DNA of 51,995 bases from Aromatoleum toluolicum (GCF_012911005.2 NZ_WTVS01000042.1:1-51995); one strand, 5' to 3'. Counted from the first letter of the stretch, positions 7,799 through 16,686 are shown. The notes: generated by a model not told the origin, from the sequence alone. Made by a program: numbers and translations.

Positions 7799-8872
7799 TC
7801 ACGTCGCCCCGCCCTCGACGGCGCAGCCCTCGGCCCGCCACCGCAACATCCCGCCGGCGAGGTTGGCCACCTCGCCGAATCCCGCCCGCTGCAGCATCAC
7901 GACCGCCTGCGCCGAACGCGTACCCGAACGGCACACGGTCACCACGGGCCGCGCCGCGTCGATCTCGCCGCTGCGTGCGGCGAGCTGATCGAGCGGAATG
8001 AGCTTCGCGCCGCGGATGTGGCCAAGCGACCCGTCGAACTCGTCGGGCTGGCGGACGTCGATCACCTGCACCCGCTCCACCGCCTCTTCCAGCGCATGCG
8101 CCTGGATCTCCCAGATACCGCCGAAGGTGAAGGTGAGCGGCGCCCACGCGGGGTCGCCCGCGTCGACGACCCCTGCCTCCGGACGTCCGCAGTTCAGGTT
8201 GGCCGGCACGGCGACGTCGATCTTCTTCGGGTGCGGCAGGCCGAGGTTCTTCATGTAGCCGGCGAAGTCCCCCACATTGCTGTCGCCGCCGAGACGGGGG
8301 TTCCAGTTGCGTTCCTCTTCCACGCTCGTGACGGTGAGCCCGCGGTAGTCGTGCGCAGGGTACAGCAGGCAGTCGGCGGGAAGCGTGAAGATCTGTTCGT
8401 GTACCGAGCGGTACATCGTCGGGGCATCACCCTGCTGGAAATCGGTGCGACCGCAGCCGCGGATCAGCACGCAGTCGCCGGTGAAGGCCATGGACTGGTC
8501 GTCGAACACGAAGGTGAGGCAGCCGTTGGTGTGCCCGGGCGTCGCGCGCACCTCCAGGTGACGTCCGCCGAACGCGACGCGGTCGCCGTGATCGAGCAAG
8601 AGATCAGCGCCGTTCGCGCCGCTATGGCGCGACAGCGCGATGCGGCTCCCGGTCCGTTCCCGCAACAGCCACGCGCCGGTCACGTGATCCGCATGCACAT
8701 GCGTCTCGAGCGTCCAGCGCAATTGCAGGCGCAGCTCATGCAACAGCGCGGCGTCGCGCCGCACCTGCTCGAACACCGGATCGACGAGCAGCGCGTCGCC
8801 GCTCAGGCTGTCGCCCAGCAGGTAGGTGTAGGTGGACGACGACGCGTCGAAGAGTTGCCTGAAGATCAGCAT
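7799..8872 (-). CDS. Persulfide dioxygenase-rhodanese fusion (MBL-fold, ETHE1-like)
   Basis: The 357-residue protein has an N-terminal metallo-beta-lactamase domain with HVHADH (residues 58-63) and later GHTNG and the FTGDCVLIRGCGRTDF segment that is characteristic of ETHE1-type persulfide dioxygenases. A C-terminal rhodanese domain (about 260-350) carries the active-site loop CRSGTR. Such fusions oxidise glutathione persulfide to sulfite and transfer sulfane sulfur, in sulfide detoxification. The ATG at 8872 gives the family start MLIFRQLFD. No regulator is adjacent. The preceding gene on the same strand ends 122 nt upstream, with a hairpin in the gap, so this is probably a separate transcript. 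Confidence 0.88.
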   Translation of the reverse strand: MLIFRQLFDASSSTYTYLLGDSLSGDALLVDPVFEQVRRDAALLHELRLQLRWTLETHVHADHVTGAWLLRERTGSRIALSRHSGANGADLLLDHGDRVAFGGRHLEVRATPGHTNGCLTFVFDDQSMAFTGDCVLIRGCGRTDFQQGDAPTMYRSVHEQIFTLPADCLLYPAHDYRGLTVTSVEEERNWNPRLGGDSNVGDFAGYMKNLGLPHPKKIDVAVPANLNCGRPEAGVVDAGDPAWAPLTFTFGGIWEIQAHALEEAVERVQVIDVRQPDEFDGSLGHIRGAKLIPLDQLAARSGEIDAARPVVTVCRSGTRSAQAVVMLQRAGFGEVANLAGGMLRWRAEGCAVEGGAT

Positions 8873-8963
8873 CCTGTTTCCTCCCCGTGGCTCTTGTTGT
8901 GCGCAGCAAATGGTACGCCGCGGCCATCGTTTACGATCGCCGCGACGAAGGGAGGTTCAGGAT

Positions 8964-8986
8964 GCCGCCCGGCGCAATCGGGCGGC
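8964..8986 (-). terminator. Possible terminator hairpin downstream of the DnrO-like gene
   Basis: A perfect 8-bp GC stem (8964-8971 with 8979-8986) and 7-nt loop sits just after the stop of the minus-strand gene ending at 8995. It lacks a T-run, so intrinsic termination is uncertain. Confidence 0.35.
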
Positions 8987-8994
8987 TTCAGCGC

Positions 8995-9489
8995 TCAGTG
9001 TCCGGCGTTCACAGGCTTCCAGCCCGGATGGTCGAAGTACTGGCCGTAGCTGTTGAGGGCATTCACGATATGCACGACGCCCTTGCTGCGGTCATCGACG
9101 GGCTGCTTGCCGGCGACGACTTCGGCACCACCGGACAGCTCCGCGATCACGTTGTGCAGCACGGCATCGGCCTCGGGGGCGAGCTTGCAGTTGCCGACGA
9201 TGTACGCGAGCTGCGCGTCGACCGCCTTGCCCATCGCTTCGTACTGCGCCGTCGTAAACCGGCCGCCGTGAATCGCGTCGAGCTTGGGCTCGACGTTCGC
9301 GCGGATCTTCAGCATCCCCTCGCGCAGCGGCGCATCGGTCTGCCATTTGCTGCCCGCATTGAGCTTGAGCGCCGGTGTCTGTGCGCCGTGATTGTGGGCG
9401 TCCGCAGCGATTGCCTGCGGTGCGCCAACCAACCCCGCGGCTGCGACCGCGCAGGCGATGAACAAAGCTCTTGCCGATACTGTCTTCAT
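8995..9489 (-). CDS. Secreted alpha-helical protein (annotated elsewhere as DnrO-like)
   Basis: The 164-residue product has a signal peptide (ALFIACAVAAAGLVGAPQAIAA) followed by a His-containing linker (DAHNHG), a conserved-looking LNAGSKWQTDAPLREGM segment, and a mostly helical body ending in SYGQYFDHPGWKPV. I recall similar beta/gammaproteobacterial proteins named DnrO, but no reaction is known to me. I chose the ATG at 9489 because GAGGA is 8 nt upstream; an ATG two codons earlier is too close to it. The next gene upstream, 9603-10100, encodes a related protein, so the pair looks like a tandem duplication. Probably periplasmic, perhaps metal-linked because of the His residues (inference). 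Confidence 0.7.
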   Translation of the reverse strand: MKTVSARALFIACAVAAAGLVGAPQAIAADAHNHGAQTPALKLNAGSKWQTDAPLREGMLKIRANVEPKLDAIHGGRFTTAQYEAMGKAVDAQLAYIVGNCKLAPEADAVLHNVIAELSGGAEVVAGKQPVDDRSKGVVHIVNALNSYGQYFDHPGWKPVNAGH

Positions 9490-9602
9490 GATCATATTCC
9501 TCGTCGAACCTACCTGATTGAACGGTGCGGCGTTCTGCCGACCGGATGCTGCGGGCGCCGACACGTTTCGGACCGCCTCCGCGATTTGGCACGGCAATAA
9601 CA

Positions 9603-10100
9603 TCACCGCCCCGAGATTTCCAATGTTTCGTCCATTGCGCGCCAGCCCGGATGGGCGAACATCGTCCCGTAAAGGTTGAGCGCCTGCACGACCTTCAACA
9701 GGCCCATGCGGCGCGCATCGGCGTGGGCGGCCCGCTGCATCAGCGCGATGCCGTCGGCCATTTCCACGAGCAGCATGTGCAGGTGGCGCGACGCGACACC
9801 GTCGTGCGTGCAGCACGCGATCATCGCGGCGACGCGCGACTCCATCGTGCGGCCCAGTTCGGCGAGTTGCGCTGCGTCGGTGGTCGCATTGGTGCGCAGC
9901 GACGCGTTTGCATCGATCGCTGCGCGCATGTCGTCGATACCGCCGCGCACCCGCTCGTCGGGGCGCCAGCTGCGGGCGGCCTCGGTGGTGACGGGAGCGA
10001 GGTTCGCGGGAACGAAGGCGGCGCCGGCCGCTGCCGCGAATGCGGTCGTCGTGATCGCAATCGCCGCCGTGACGGCCAGCGCGAGGGAGTTCGGGCGCAT
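9603..10100 (-). CDS. Secreted alpha-helical protein, diverged paralog of the neighbouring gene
   Basis: The 165-residue product has a signal peptide (LALAVTAAIAITTTAFAAAAG) and a helical mature region. Its C-terminus, VVQALNLYGTMFAHPGW, closely mirrors VNALNSYGQYFDHPGW of the downstream gene, which supports common ancestry. It lacks the LNAGSKW motif and has a CC pair (MIACCTHDG). A strong AGGAGGT (complement of 10107-10113) lies 6 nt before the ATG, so the start is secure. The two genes are 113 nt apart and probably co-transcribed. Function unknown. Confidence 0.7.
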   Translation of the reverse strand: MRPNSLALAVTAAIAITTTAFAAAAGAAFVPANLAPVTTEAARSWRPDERVRGGIDDMRAAIDANASLRTNATTDAAQLAELGRTMESRVAAMIACCTHDGVASRHLHMLLVEMADGIALMQRAAHADARRMGLLKVVQALNLYGTMFAHPGWRAMDETLEISGR

Positions 10101-10320
10101 GGGGTGACCTCCTGAATGGGTGACCAGGCCCTTACGCTATGCCTCTATTGATGAACGAAATCTGAATGAAATTGAAAACGGGCCATTCCCGGGGCGCCCG
10201 CCCGAATGAATCGCCCGGAGCATTTACCCGCCGCGGGTCGCGCCCTGCAGGCCGACCGCCGCTTCACCTGCTAGATTGAATGAAAGGGAGCTTGCACTAG
10301 CCAGCCGTGGGGGTATCGCC

Positions 10321-10743
10321 ATGACCAATCGCTACATTTCGGACATCGTCCAGAATCAGGACCCGTTGATGATGCCACCCGATGCTTCGGTGGCACAGGC
10401 CTGCGAGCGCATGTGCGAGCGGCACGTCGGTGCAGTATTGGTCGCCGATCGCGCGCACCACCTGCTCGGCATTTTTACCGGACGCGACGCCGTACGCATG
10501 CTTGGAAAGGGCGGCGATGCTAGCCGAACGCGGCTGGACGCCGTGATGACGGCCGGGCCGGTCACGATAGGTCCTGACGCCCATGCGATCGACGCATTGC
10601 GCCTGATGAGCGACGGCGGCTTCCGCCACCTCCCCATCGTGGATCAGGGCGAGGTGACCGCGATCGTCGCGCGCTCGGATTTCGAGGGCCTCGAACTCGA
10701 TCGCTTCGAAGAGGAAAAGGCGTTGTGGGAGCGGATCGCCTGA
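10321..10743 (+). CDS. Two-CBS-domain protein
   Basis: The 140-residue protein consists of a tandem CBS pair: the first covers about residues 5-60 (HVGAVLVADRAHHLLGIFTGRD) and the second about 75-130 (AIDALRLMSDGGFRHLPIVD). Stand-alone CBS pairs bind adenine nucleotides and act as energy or signal sensors for partner proteins. I prefer the ATG at 10321 (MTNRYISDIV) over a TTG at 10276, although the SD before it (GGGGGT) is modest. The gene is isolated: divergent from the secreted pair and convergent with the hemerythrin gene. No partner domain is fused. Confidence 0.85.
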   Translation: MTNRYISDIVQNQDPLMMPPDASVAQACERMCERHVGAVLVADRAHHLLGIFTGRDAVRMLGKGGDASRTRLDAVMTAGPVTIGPDAHAIDALRLMSDGGFRHLPIVDQGEVTAIVARSDFEGLELDRFEEEKALWERIA

Positions 10744-10761
10744 TCGCGATCGGCTGAATCG

Positions 10762-10789
10762 GGCCGGCTGCGTTCGCACGCTGCCGGCC
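10762..10789. terminator. Possible bidirectional terminator hairpin
   Basis: An inverted repeat (GGCCGGC at 10762-10768 with GCCGGCC at 10783-10789, inner loop TGCGTTCGCACGCT) lies between the convergent CBS and hemerythrin genes. There is no long T-run. Confidence 0.35.
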
Positions 10790-10798
10790 TTCAGGCGA

Positions 10799-11380
10799 TC
10801 ACACTGCCCTTGCACCCGCACCGACACCGTATGGTGCCGGCACCATGTTGACGATGCGCGAGAACAGCGTCCGGAACTCACCGGTCGGCCCCGACCAGGG
10901 ATCCTTGTTGGCCTCGAAAGCGGCATCGATCTCGGCCCAGTCTTCCGCCGCAAGCCCGGTGCGAGCCATCGGGAGAAGCTCGATTTCCTCACGACTGACG
11001 TGGCGCCACGAGGCGGCGAGGTAGGTACGAGCGGTTGCTTCGAACTCGGGAAAGGCTGCGGCGCCCACCCCCTGATAATGGACGAGCGCTCCGCGAAGTG
11101 CGGCCGTGCGGCGCGCGCCCTCGGCGTGATCGGCTTCGAGCTGATCGAGCAGCGCCGCGGATGCGGGGATGCGTTCGCGCATCTTCACGAAGAGATAGTC
11201 GTCCTCCTTCGGGTGATGCAGCTTGTCGGGCACCTGCGTGATGTACTCGATCATCGCCGCGAGCAGCGCGAAGTCGGGCTCGAAACGGCCGTCGCGGATG
11301 GCGTCGAGCACGAAGCCGAAGGCCTGCAGCACGGCGCCCAGCGCGCGGTGTTCGTCGTGGATGATGTCCAGCGCTTTCAT
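10799..11380 (-). CDS. Hemerythrin-domain protein at the end of the gentisate operon
   Basis: The 193-residue product has a four-helix hemerythrin HHE signature: HDEHRALG near the N-terminus, HHPKEDDYLF, then LEADHAEG and HVSREEIELLP. These supply the His and acidic ligands of a di-iron O2-binding site. The start at 11380 (MKALDIIHDEH) is chosen because the first His ligand follows directly and GAGG is upstream. It begins 16 nt after livF on the same strand, so it is probably the last gene of the 3-hydroxybenzoate/gentisate operon. Two enzymes of that operon use O2, so an O2-buffering or sensing role is an inference. C-terminus has no extra domain. Confidence 0.85.
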   Translation of the reverse strand: MKALDIIHDEHRALGAVLQAFGFVLDAIRDGRFEPDFALLAAMIEYITQVPDKLHHPKEDDYLFVKMRERIPASAALLDQLEADHAEGARRTAALRGALVHYQGVGAAAFPEFEATARTYLAASWRHVSREEIELLPMARTGLAAEDWAEIDAAFEANKDPWSGPTGEFRTLFSRIVNMVPAPYGVGAGARAV

Positions 11381-11396
11381 GGGAGGGTCCTCGTGT

Positions 11397-12104
11397 TCAA
11401 TGCGCGGCGACGCCAAGCCAGCTATCGAGCAGTTCGCGGTCATTGCGCAGGGTGGCGCTGTCGCCTTGGTAGACGGCGCGACCGCGTTCGAGCACCAACG
11501 CCTGACGCGTCAGCGGCAGGATCTGGCGGGCATGCTGCTCGACGAGGATCACGGCCATGCCGCCTTCCTCGGTGAGCCGCCGGATGATGGACAAGAGCTC
11601 CTGCACGATCAGCGGCGCGAGGCCTTCGAGCGGCTCGTCGAGAAGCAGGAGTTTCGGGTTCAGCATCAGCGCGCGCCCTATCGCGAGCATCTGCTGCTCG
11701 CCGCCGGAGAGCTCGTTGCCCATGTTCGTGCGGCGTTCCTTGAGACGCGGGAACATCTCGTAGACGCGCTGCAGGTTCCAGTGGCCGGCGGTCGCGACGA
11801 CGCTGAGGTTTTCCTCGACCGTCAGCGACGGAAAGATGTCGCGTTCCTGCGGCACCCAGCCGAGGCCGCGATGCGCGCGGGCGTGCGCGGGGACGATCGC
11901 GAGGTCTTCGCCCGCAAAGCGCAGAACGCCGGAATGCTGGCGCGCGGCGCCCATCAGGGTGGACAGCAGCGTCGTCTTGCCCATGCCGTTGCGGCCCAGC
12001 AGCGCGAGGCTGTCGCCCTCGCCCAGGCTGAAGGAGATGTCCTCCAGCACCACGGCGTCGCCGTAGCCGGCGCGCACGTTTTCGAGTTTCAGCAGCTCAG
12101 ACAC
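11397..12104 (-). CDS. livF: Branched-chain-type ABC transporter ATPase LivF
   Basis: This 235-residue ABC ATPase has a Walker A GRNGMGKTT (37-45), signature LSGGEQQMLAIGRAL and Walker B LLLLDEPLEGL. The C-terminal HARQILPLTRQALVLERG is typical of LivF. The start is a GTG at 12104 that overlaps the livG stop by 8 nt (GTGTCTGA), with GGAGG upstream. It works with LivG on the cytoplasmic face of the LivHM permease. The genes sit inside the gentisate operon, so the substrate is probably an aromatic acid such as 3-hydroxybenzoate rather than an amino acid (inference). Confidence 0.9.
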   Translation of the reverse strand: MSELLKLENVRAGYGDAVVLEDISFSLGEGDSLALLGRNGMGKTTLLSTLMGAARQHSGVLRFAGEDLAIVPAHARAHRGLGWVPQERDIFPSLTVEENLSVVATAGHWNLQRVYEMFPRLKERRTNMGNELSGGEQQMLAIGRALMLNPKLLLLDEPLEGLAPLIVQELLSIIRRLTEEGGMAVILVEQHARQILPLTRQALVLERGRAVYQGDSATLRNDRELLDSWLGVAAH

Positions 12105-12852
12105 TGATCGCCTCCCCCAGATAGACTTCCTTGACCTTCGGATTGTTAGCGATCTCATCCGGCGTGCCGCCGGTGAGGAGCGCGCCGCTCACCAACACCG
12201 AGATGCAGTCGGCGAAGCGGAACACGAGATCCATGTCGTGCTCGATGAGCAGGATCGTCACGTCGCGCGGCAGCGCGGCGATCGTCTCGAAGAGCTCGCG
12301 GCTCTCGGAGGTCGGCACGCCGGCCGCGGGCTCGTCGAGGAGGAGCACGCCCGGCTTCATCGCAAGCGCCAGCGCGATCTCGATCAGGCGCTGTTTGCCA
12401 TAGGCGAGGTTGCGCGTCTTTTCGTGCGCTAGGTCCAGCAGGCGCAGCGTCGAGAGGAGGCTTGCCGCTTCGTCGACCGCTTCGGCGTAGGCGCCGACCG
12501 GTCGCCAGAATCGCGCGCCGATGCCGATGCGTTCATTCACGGCCATCGTCACCGATTCGAGCACCGTCAGGTCCGCGAACAGGCGGTTGATCTGGAAGGT
12601 GCGCGCGAGGCCGCGCTTGACGCGCTGGTGCTGAGCGAGGTGGGTGACGGTGTCACCGTTGAGGATCACCTCGCCGCTCGTGGGTTCGAGGAAGCCGGTG
12701 AGCAGGTTGATCAGCGTCGTCTTGCCGGCGCCGTTCGGGCCGATCAGCGCGTGCCGCGCACCGGCTTCGACGTTGAGGGTGACGTCGTTGGTCGCGATAA
12801 AACCGCCGAATTTCTTGACGAGATTGCGCGTTTGCAGGGCGTAGCTGGTCAT
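12097..12852 (-). CDS. livG: Branched-chain-type ABC transporter ATPase LivG
   Basis: The 251-residue ATPase shows Walker A GPNGAGKTT (38-46), a divergent signature LAYGKQRLIEIALAL and Walker B VLLLDEPAAGV. The LivG-type insertion ARTFQINRLFADLTVLESV is present. It starts at the ATG that overlaps the livM stop (ATGA) and itself overlaps livF. It pairs with LivF to power the LivHM permease. The signature has YGKQR where most ABC proteins have SGGQ-type residues; this is common in LivG proteins and not a defect. Confidence 0.92.
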   Translation of the reverse strand: MTSYALQTRNLVKKFGGFIATNDVTLNVEAGARHALIGPNGAGKTTLINLLTGFLEPTSGEVILNGDTVTHLAQHQRVKRGLARTFQINRLFADLTVLESVTMAVNERIGIGARFWRPVGAYAEAVDEAASLLSTLRLLDLAHEKTRNLAYGKQRLIEIALALAMKPGVLLLDEPAAGVPTSESRELFETIAALPRDVTILLIEHDMDLVFRFADCISVLVSGALLTGGTPDEIANNPKVKEVYLGEAISV

Positions 12853-13850
12853 TGCTTGGTCCTCCCGAGGGCTGCGCCGAGGCGGCGCTGGCCGCCCCTC
12901 AGTCCGCCCATTACGCCATCACGGGCGAAGAGCACGATGACGACGAGCAGCGCGCCGAGCCAGAACTGCCAGTACTGGGGGTTGAGGTCGGAAAGCATGT
13001 GATGCGCCGACATGAACACGATGGTGCCGAGCAGCGCGCCGTAGAGGCTTCCCGAGCCCCCGAGCACGAGGATCAGCAGCAGTTCGGCGGAGCGGTTGAA
13101 GGCCAGGACGTCGAGCGCGACAAACTGCGTCGTCTGCGCAAGCAGCGCCCCGGCGATGCCCGCGTAGGCCGCGCCGATGGTATAGACCGCCGACAGCCGC
13201 GCGTTGACCGGCGCACCAATCGCCGGCATGCGGCCGACGTTGAGGCGGACGCCTTTCAGGCTCAGGCCGAAGGGGCTATGCACGAGCTTCCTCGCGACGC
13301 AGAACAGCGCGAAGAGCACGGCGATCGCGTACCAGTAGGCGGTCTTGCCGTAGAGATCGAACTCGAACTGGCCGAGCACGGGCAGCACTTCCATGCCCTG
13401 CAGGCCATCGACGCCGCCTGTGATGTGGGTGAGCTTGTTCGCGATCTCGTACAGCATCATCGCGACGCCGAGCGTGACCATCAGGCGCGTGAGATCGGCG
13501 CCGCGCAGCACGAGGAAGCTCGTGACATAGCCCAACACTGCCGTCACGAGCGCCGCGGCGACGAGCCCGAGCAGCGGGTCGCCGTAGCCGTGCGCGGCGA
13601 GCAGGCCCGCCGCGTAGGCGCCGAGGCCGAAAAAGGCCGCGTGGCCGAGCGAGACGATGCCGGCATAGCCGAGGATCAGGTCGAGCGACAGGCAAAACAG
13701 CGCGGTGATCGCGATCTGCGTCAGCAGCACGAGGTTGTCGGGGAAGATGAAATAGGCCGCGACGGGGATCAGCCAGAACGCGAGTTCGGCCGGCCGCCAG
13801 CGGTCCGCGCGCGCGATCGGCGCGAGGTCCAGGGTGAGAGCTGCTTGCAT
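12849..13850 (-). CDS. livM: Branched-chain-type ABC transporter permease LivM
   Basis: The 333-residue integral membrane protein has the LivM architecture with about eight to ten hydrophobic segments. It carries the family signatures LDLILGYAGIVSLGHAAFFGLGAY and, near the C-terminus, LILVLGGSGSLYGALLGT. It overlaps livG by 4 nt and begins 10 nt after livH. It would form the inner-membrane channel with LivH. The N-terminus before the first membrane segment is about 25 residues, longer than minimal but normal for LivM. Confidence 0.92.
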   Translation of the reverse strand: MQAALTLDLAPIARADRWRPAELAFWLIPVAAYFIFPDNLVLLTQIAITALFCLSLDLILGYAGIVSLGHAAFFGLGAYAAGLLAAHGYGDPLLGLVAAALVTAVLGYVTSFLVLRGADLTRLMVTLGVAMMLYEIANKLTHITGGVDGLQGMEVLPVLGQFEFDLYGKTAYWYAIAVLFALFCVARKLVHSPFGLSLKGVRLNVGRMPAIGAPVNARLSAVYTIGAAYAGIAGALLAQTTQFVALDVLAFNRSAELLLILVLGGSGSLYGALLGTIVFMSAHHMLSDLNPQYWQFWLGALLVVIVLFARDGVMGGLRGGQRRLGAALGRTKQ

Positions 13851-13860
13851 GGAAGTCTCC

Positions 13861-14718
13861 TTAGCGGGCGGCGCGGCGGCCGAAGAGGCCTTGCGGGCGG
13901 AAGATCAGCATCACGACCATCACCGCGTAGATGACGAAGGCGCCGATCTGCGGGACGTAGTACTTGCCGGCCACATCCACGACGCCGAGGATCAGCGACG
14001 CGACGAGCGAGCCCATGATGTTGCCGCTGCCACCAACGGCGACGACGATCAGGAAGTACACGATGTACTTGACCGGGAAGCTCGGATCGAGGCCCAGCAT
14101 CTCGACGCCGAGCGCGCCACCGAGCCCCGCGAGCGCAGTGCCGAGCGCGAAGGTCAGTGTGAAGATGCGCTCGACGTTGATGCCCACGCCGCGTGCGGCG
14201 CGCGGGTTATCGACCGAGGCCCGCAATTGCGCGCCGAAGCGCGTGCCGCGCACGAGGCGGTTAAGGCCGTAGGCGATCGCCAGGCTCAGCACGACCAGGA
14301 ACAGGCGATAGACGCCGATGTCCAGCCCGGGCAGGTTGATCTGTCCCTGCAGGAATTCCGGCAGCACCATCGGTTGCTGCTGCGCGCCGAAGAAGTAATG
14401 CGCGCCGGCGATCGACATGAATACGAGGCCGATCGAGAACAACACCTGGTCGAGGTGGGACGCCGCGTAGAGGCGGCGGTACAGCGTGCGCTCCAGCGCG
14501 ACACCGACGAGAGCGGTCGCGAGGGCCGCGATCGGCAGCGTGGCGAGGAAGGGCACGCCAGCGCGGTTGAGCAGCGTCACGCAGACGTAGCCGCCCAGCA
14601 TCGCGAAGGCACCATGCGCGAGGTTGACGAAGTTCATCAGACCGAGCGTGACCGATAGGCCGACGCTGATCAGGAACAGCAACATCCCCGAGGCGATGCC
14701 GTCGAAAATGACGGTCAT
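13861..14718 (-). CDS. livH: Branched-chain-type ABC transporter permease LivH
   Basis: The 285-residue membrane protein has LivH features: the N-terminal DGIASGMLLFLISVGLSVTLG, MNFVNLAHGAFAMLGGYV, and VAVGGSGNIMGSLVASLILG. About eight transmembrane segments are visible. GGAGACTCCC precedes the ATG. It follows the binding-protein gene by 75 nt and is followed by livM after 10 nt. The gene order binding protein-livH-livM-livG-livF is the standard order for HAAT-family transporters. Confidence 0.92.
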   Translation of the reverse strand: MTVIFDGIASGMLLFLISVGLSVTLGLMNFVNLAHGAFAMLGGYVCVTLLNRAGVPFLATLPIAALATALVGVALERTLYRRLYAASHLDQVLFSIGLVFMSIAGAHYFFGAQQQPMVLPEFLQGQINLPGLDIGVYRLFLVVLSLAIAYGLNRLVRGTRFGAQLRASVDNPRAARGVGINVERIFTLTFALGTALAGLGGALGVEMLGLDPSFPVKYIVYFLIVVAVGGSGNIMGSLVASLILGVVDVAGKYYVPQIGAFVIYAVMVVMLIFRPQGLFGRRAAR

Positions 14719-14793
14719 GGGAGTCTCCTGTTGCGGTGTTTCCGTGAGGTTCCGGTCGCGAGAGAAGGCGTCAAACCCTCCCCCGCTCGACGC

Positions 14794-15960
14794 TTACTGC
14801 TTGCCCGGATCGCGCAGATCCACGACCTTGTCGAACTCGACGTTCTGCAGCTTGCCGGCGACCTTCTCGACCTTGCGGATGTAAATCGTCTGCACGATGT
14901 CGCGCGTCTGCGCATCGATGCCGATCTTGCCGCGCGGGCTGATCCAGCTCATGCCCTTGGCCGCCGCGACGAACTTGTCGCCGCTCGCGTCGCCGCCGGT
15001 CTTCTCCAGCGTCTTGGCGATGAGCTGCATGCCGTCGTAGCCGCTCACCGACATGTAGTTCGGGCGGTCCTTCGGGTAGGCCTTGTAGTAGGCCTGCACG
15101 TAGGCCTTGTTCTCCGGCGAGTCATGCACTTCGGAGTACTGCAGCGAGTTGATGATGCCCAGCGCGTTGTCTCCGACCGCGTCGAGGATGTCCTCCTCGG
15201 TCAGGTCGCCGGTGGCGATGACGCGGATGCCGGCTTTCGCGAGGTCGCGCTCGGCAAAACCCTTCATGAAGGCGACGGTCTGCTCGCCCGGCGGCACGAA
15301 GAGGAAAACCGCGTCGGGCTTCACGTCCTTGATCTTCTGCAGGAAGGGCGCGAAGTCGGGGTTCTTCACCGGTGTGCGCACTTCGCCGACGATCTCGCCG
15401 CCCGCCGCGGCGAAGGTCTTCTTGAACTGCGCCTCGGCGTCGTGACCCGGGCCGTAGTCCGCGACCAGCGTATAGACCTTGCGGATCTTGTTCTTCGCGG
15501 CCCAGTCGGCCACGGGCGCGGTGATCTGCGGCAGCGTGTGCGAGACGCGCAGGATGTAGTCGGACTTGGTCGTCACCGCGGAGGCGGCGGCGTTCATGAC
15601 GATCATCGGCCTCTTCGCTTCCTTCGACACCGGGGCGGCGGCGAAGGCGGACGGCGTCAGGCCGAAACCGGCGAGGATGTCGACCTTGTCCTTGACGACC
15701 AGCTCCTGCGCAGCGCGCTTGCTGATCTCCGGGGCGACGCCGGTGTCGTCCTTGATGATCAGCTCGACCTTGCGGCCGGCGAAGGTGTCGCCGTTCTGCT
15801 TCAGGTACAGGCGCGCGCCGTTCTCGATCTGCTTGCCGTAGGCGGCGAAGAGGCCGGACATCGGCAGCACCATGCCGATCTTCAGCGGTTCGGCGGCGAA
15901 CGCCGGGGCGGCTGCGCCGAGGGCAACGACGATTGCGGCGACGGTTTTTCTGAATGCCAT
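14794..15960 (-). CDS. ABC transporter substrate-binding protein (LivK family)
   Basis: The 388-residue periplasmic binding protein has a Sec signal peptide cleaved near residue 22 (APAFA-AEP). It then shows the periplasmic-binding-protein type 6 fold, beginning with LKIGMVLPMSGLFAAYGKQ. I chose the ATG at 15960 because AGGAG lies 8 nt upstream and the signal peptide starts there. It would capture the ligand for LivHMGF. Located between maleylpyruvate isomerase and livH in the gentisate operon, it probably binds 3-hydroxybenzoate or a related aromatic acid. That ligand is inferred from context only. Confidence 0.9.
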   Translation of the reverse strand: MAFRKTVAAIVVALGAAAPAFAAEPLKIGMVLPMSGLFAAYGKQIENGARLYLKQNGDTFAGRKVELIIKDDTGVAPEISKRAAQELVVKDKVDILAGFGLTPSAFAAAPVSKEAKRPMIVMNAAASAVTTKSDYILRVSHTLPQITAPVADWAAKNKIRKVYTLVADYGPGHDAEAQFKKTFAAAGGEIVGEVRTPVKNPDFAPFLQKIKDVKPDAVFLFVPPGEQTVAFMKGFAERDLAKAGIRVIATGDLTEEDILDAVGDNALGIINSLQYSEVHDSPENKAYVQAYYKAYPKDRPNYMSVSGYDGMQLIAKTLEKTGGDASGDKFVAAAKGMSWISPRGKIGIDAQTRDIVQTIYIRKVEKVAGKLQNVEFDKVVDLRDPGKQ

Positions 15961-16029
15961 GATGGATCTCCTCATCTCTCTCTTCGGGGGCCGGGGACGT
16001 TCGCCCCCGGCTCTTTATGAATCTTGTGA

Positions 16030-16686
16030 TTACACCTTCGGCGCATCCGGCTGCACGGCGGGTGCCGCGCGGCGGAAGGCGTCGAGTTCGCCGCAGGCGC
16101 GGTCGATCGCGACGATGTTCGGGTACGGCGTCAGATCGACGCTGAAGCGGCGCGCGCTCTCGACCTGCGGGATCAGATACACGTCGGCGAGCGTCGGCGC
16201 GTTGCCGAAGCAGAACGGCCCGCGCGACGTGTCGGCCGCGAGCAGCGCTTCCATCGCGTCGAAACCGGCCGTGATCCACGTCGCGCACCACGCGAGCACC
16301 GCCGCCTCGTCACAGCCCAGCGTTTTCCTCAGGTATTCGAGGACGCGGCGGTTGTTGATCGGGTGGATGTCGCAGCCGACGATCGCCGCCAGCGCACGCA
16401 CGCGGGCGCGGTCCTCGGCGTTGGCCGGAAGCAACGCCGGGGTCGGGTAGCGCTCTTCGAGCCACTCGATGATCGCCGGCGACTGGATCAGGGTGAGGTC
16501 GCCCTCAGTTGCCTCCGATACCAGCGCCGGCACCAGCGCCTGCGGATTCACCGCCTTGAAGGCGGCACCGAGATGCTCCTCGGTGCGCAGGTCGACCGGC
16601 ACATACTCGTAGGCGATGCCCTTCAGGTTCAGCGCGATGCGCAGGCGGTGCGAGGTGCCGCTGCGGAAGAAGTTGTAGAGCTTCAT
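16030..16686 (-). CDS. Maleylpyruvate isomerase, glutathione-dependent (zeta-class GST)
   Basis: The 218-residue protein is a zeta-class glutathione transferase. The N-terminal motif SGTSHRLRIALNLKG (9-23) contains the Ser residues that activate glutathione, and IQSPAIIEWLEERYP is the GSH-binding helix. In the gentisate pathway this class isomerises maleylpyruvate to fumarylpyruvate (NagL/MaiA type). The ATG at 16686 is favoured because CGGAA lies 8 nt upstream; an ATG two codons earlier is too close. It lies 14 nt downstream of the hydroxylase gene. Maleylacetoacetate isomerase activity is the alternative, but the neighbours favour maleylpyruvate. Confidence 0.9.
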   Translation of the reverse strand: MKLYNFFRSGTSHRLRIALNLKGIAYEYVPVDLRTEEHLGAAFKAVNPQALVPALVSEATEGDLTLIQSPAIIEWLEERYPTPALLPANAEDRARVRALAAIVGCDIHPINNRRVLEYLRKTLGCDEAAVLAWCATWITAGFDAMEALLAADTSRGPFCFGNAPTLADVYLIPQVESARRFSVDLTPYPNIVAIDRACGELDAFRRAAPAVQPDAPKV

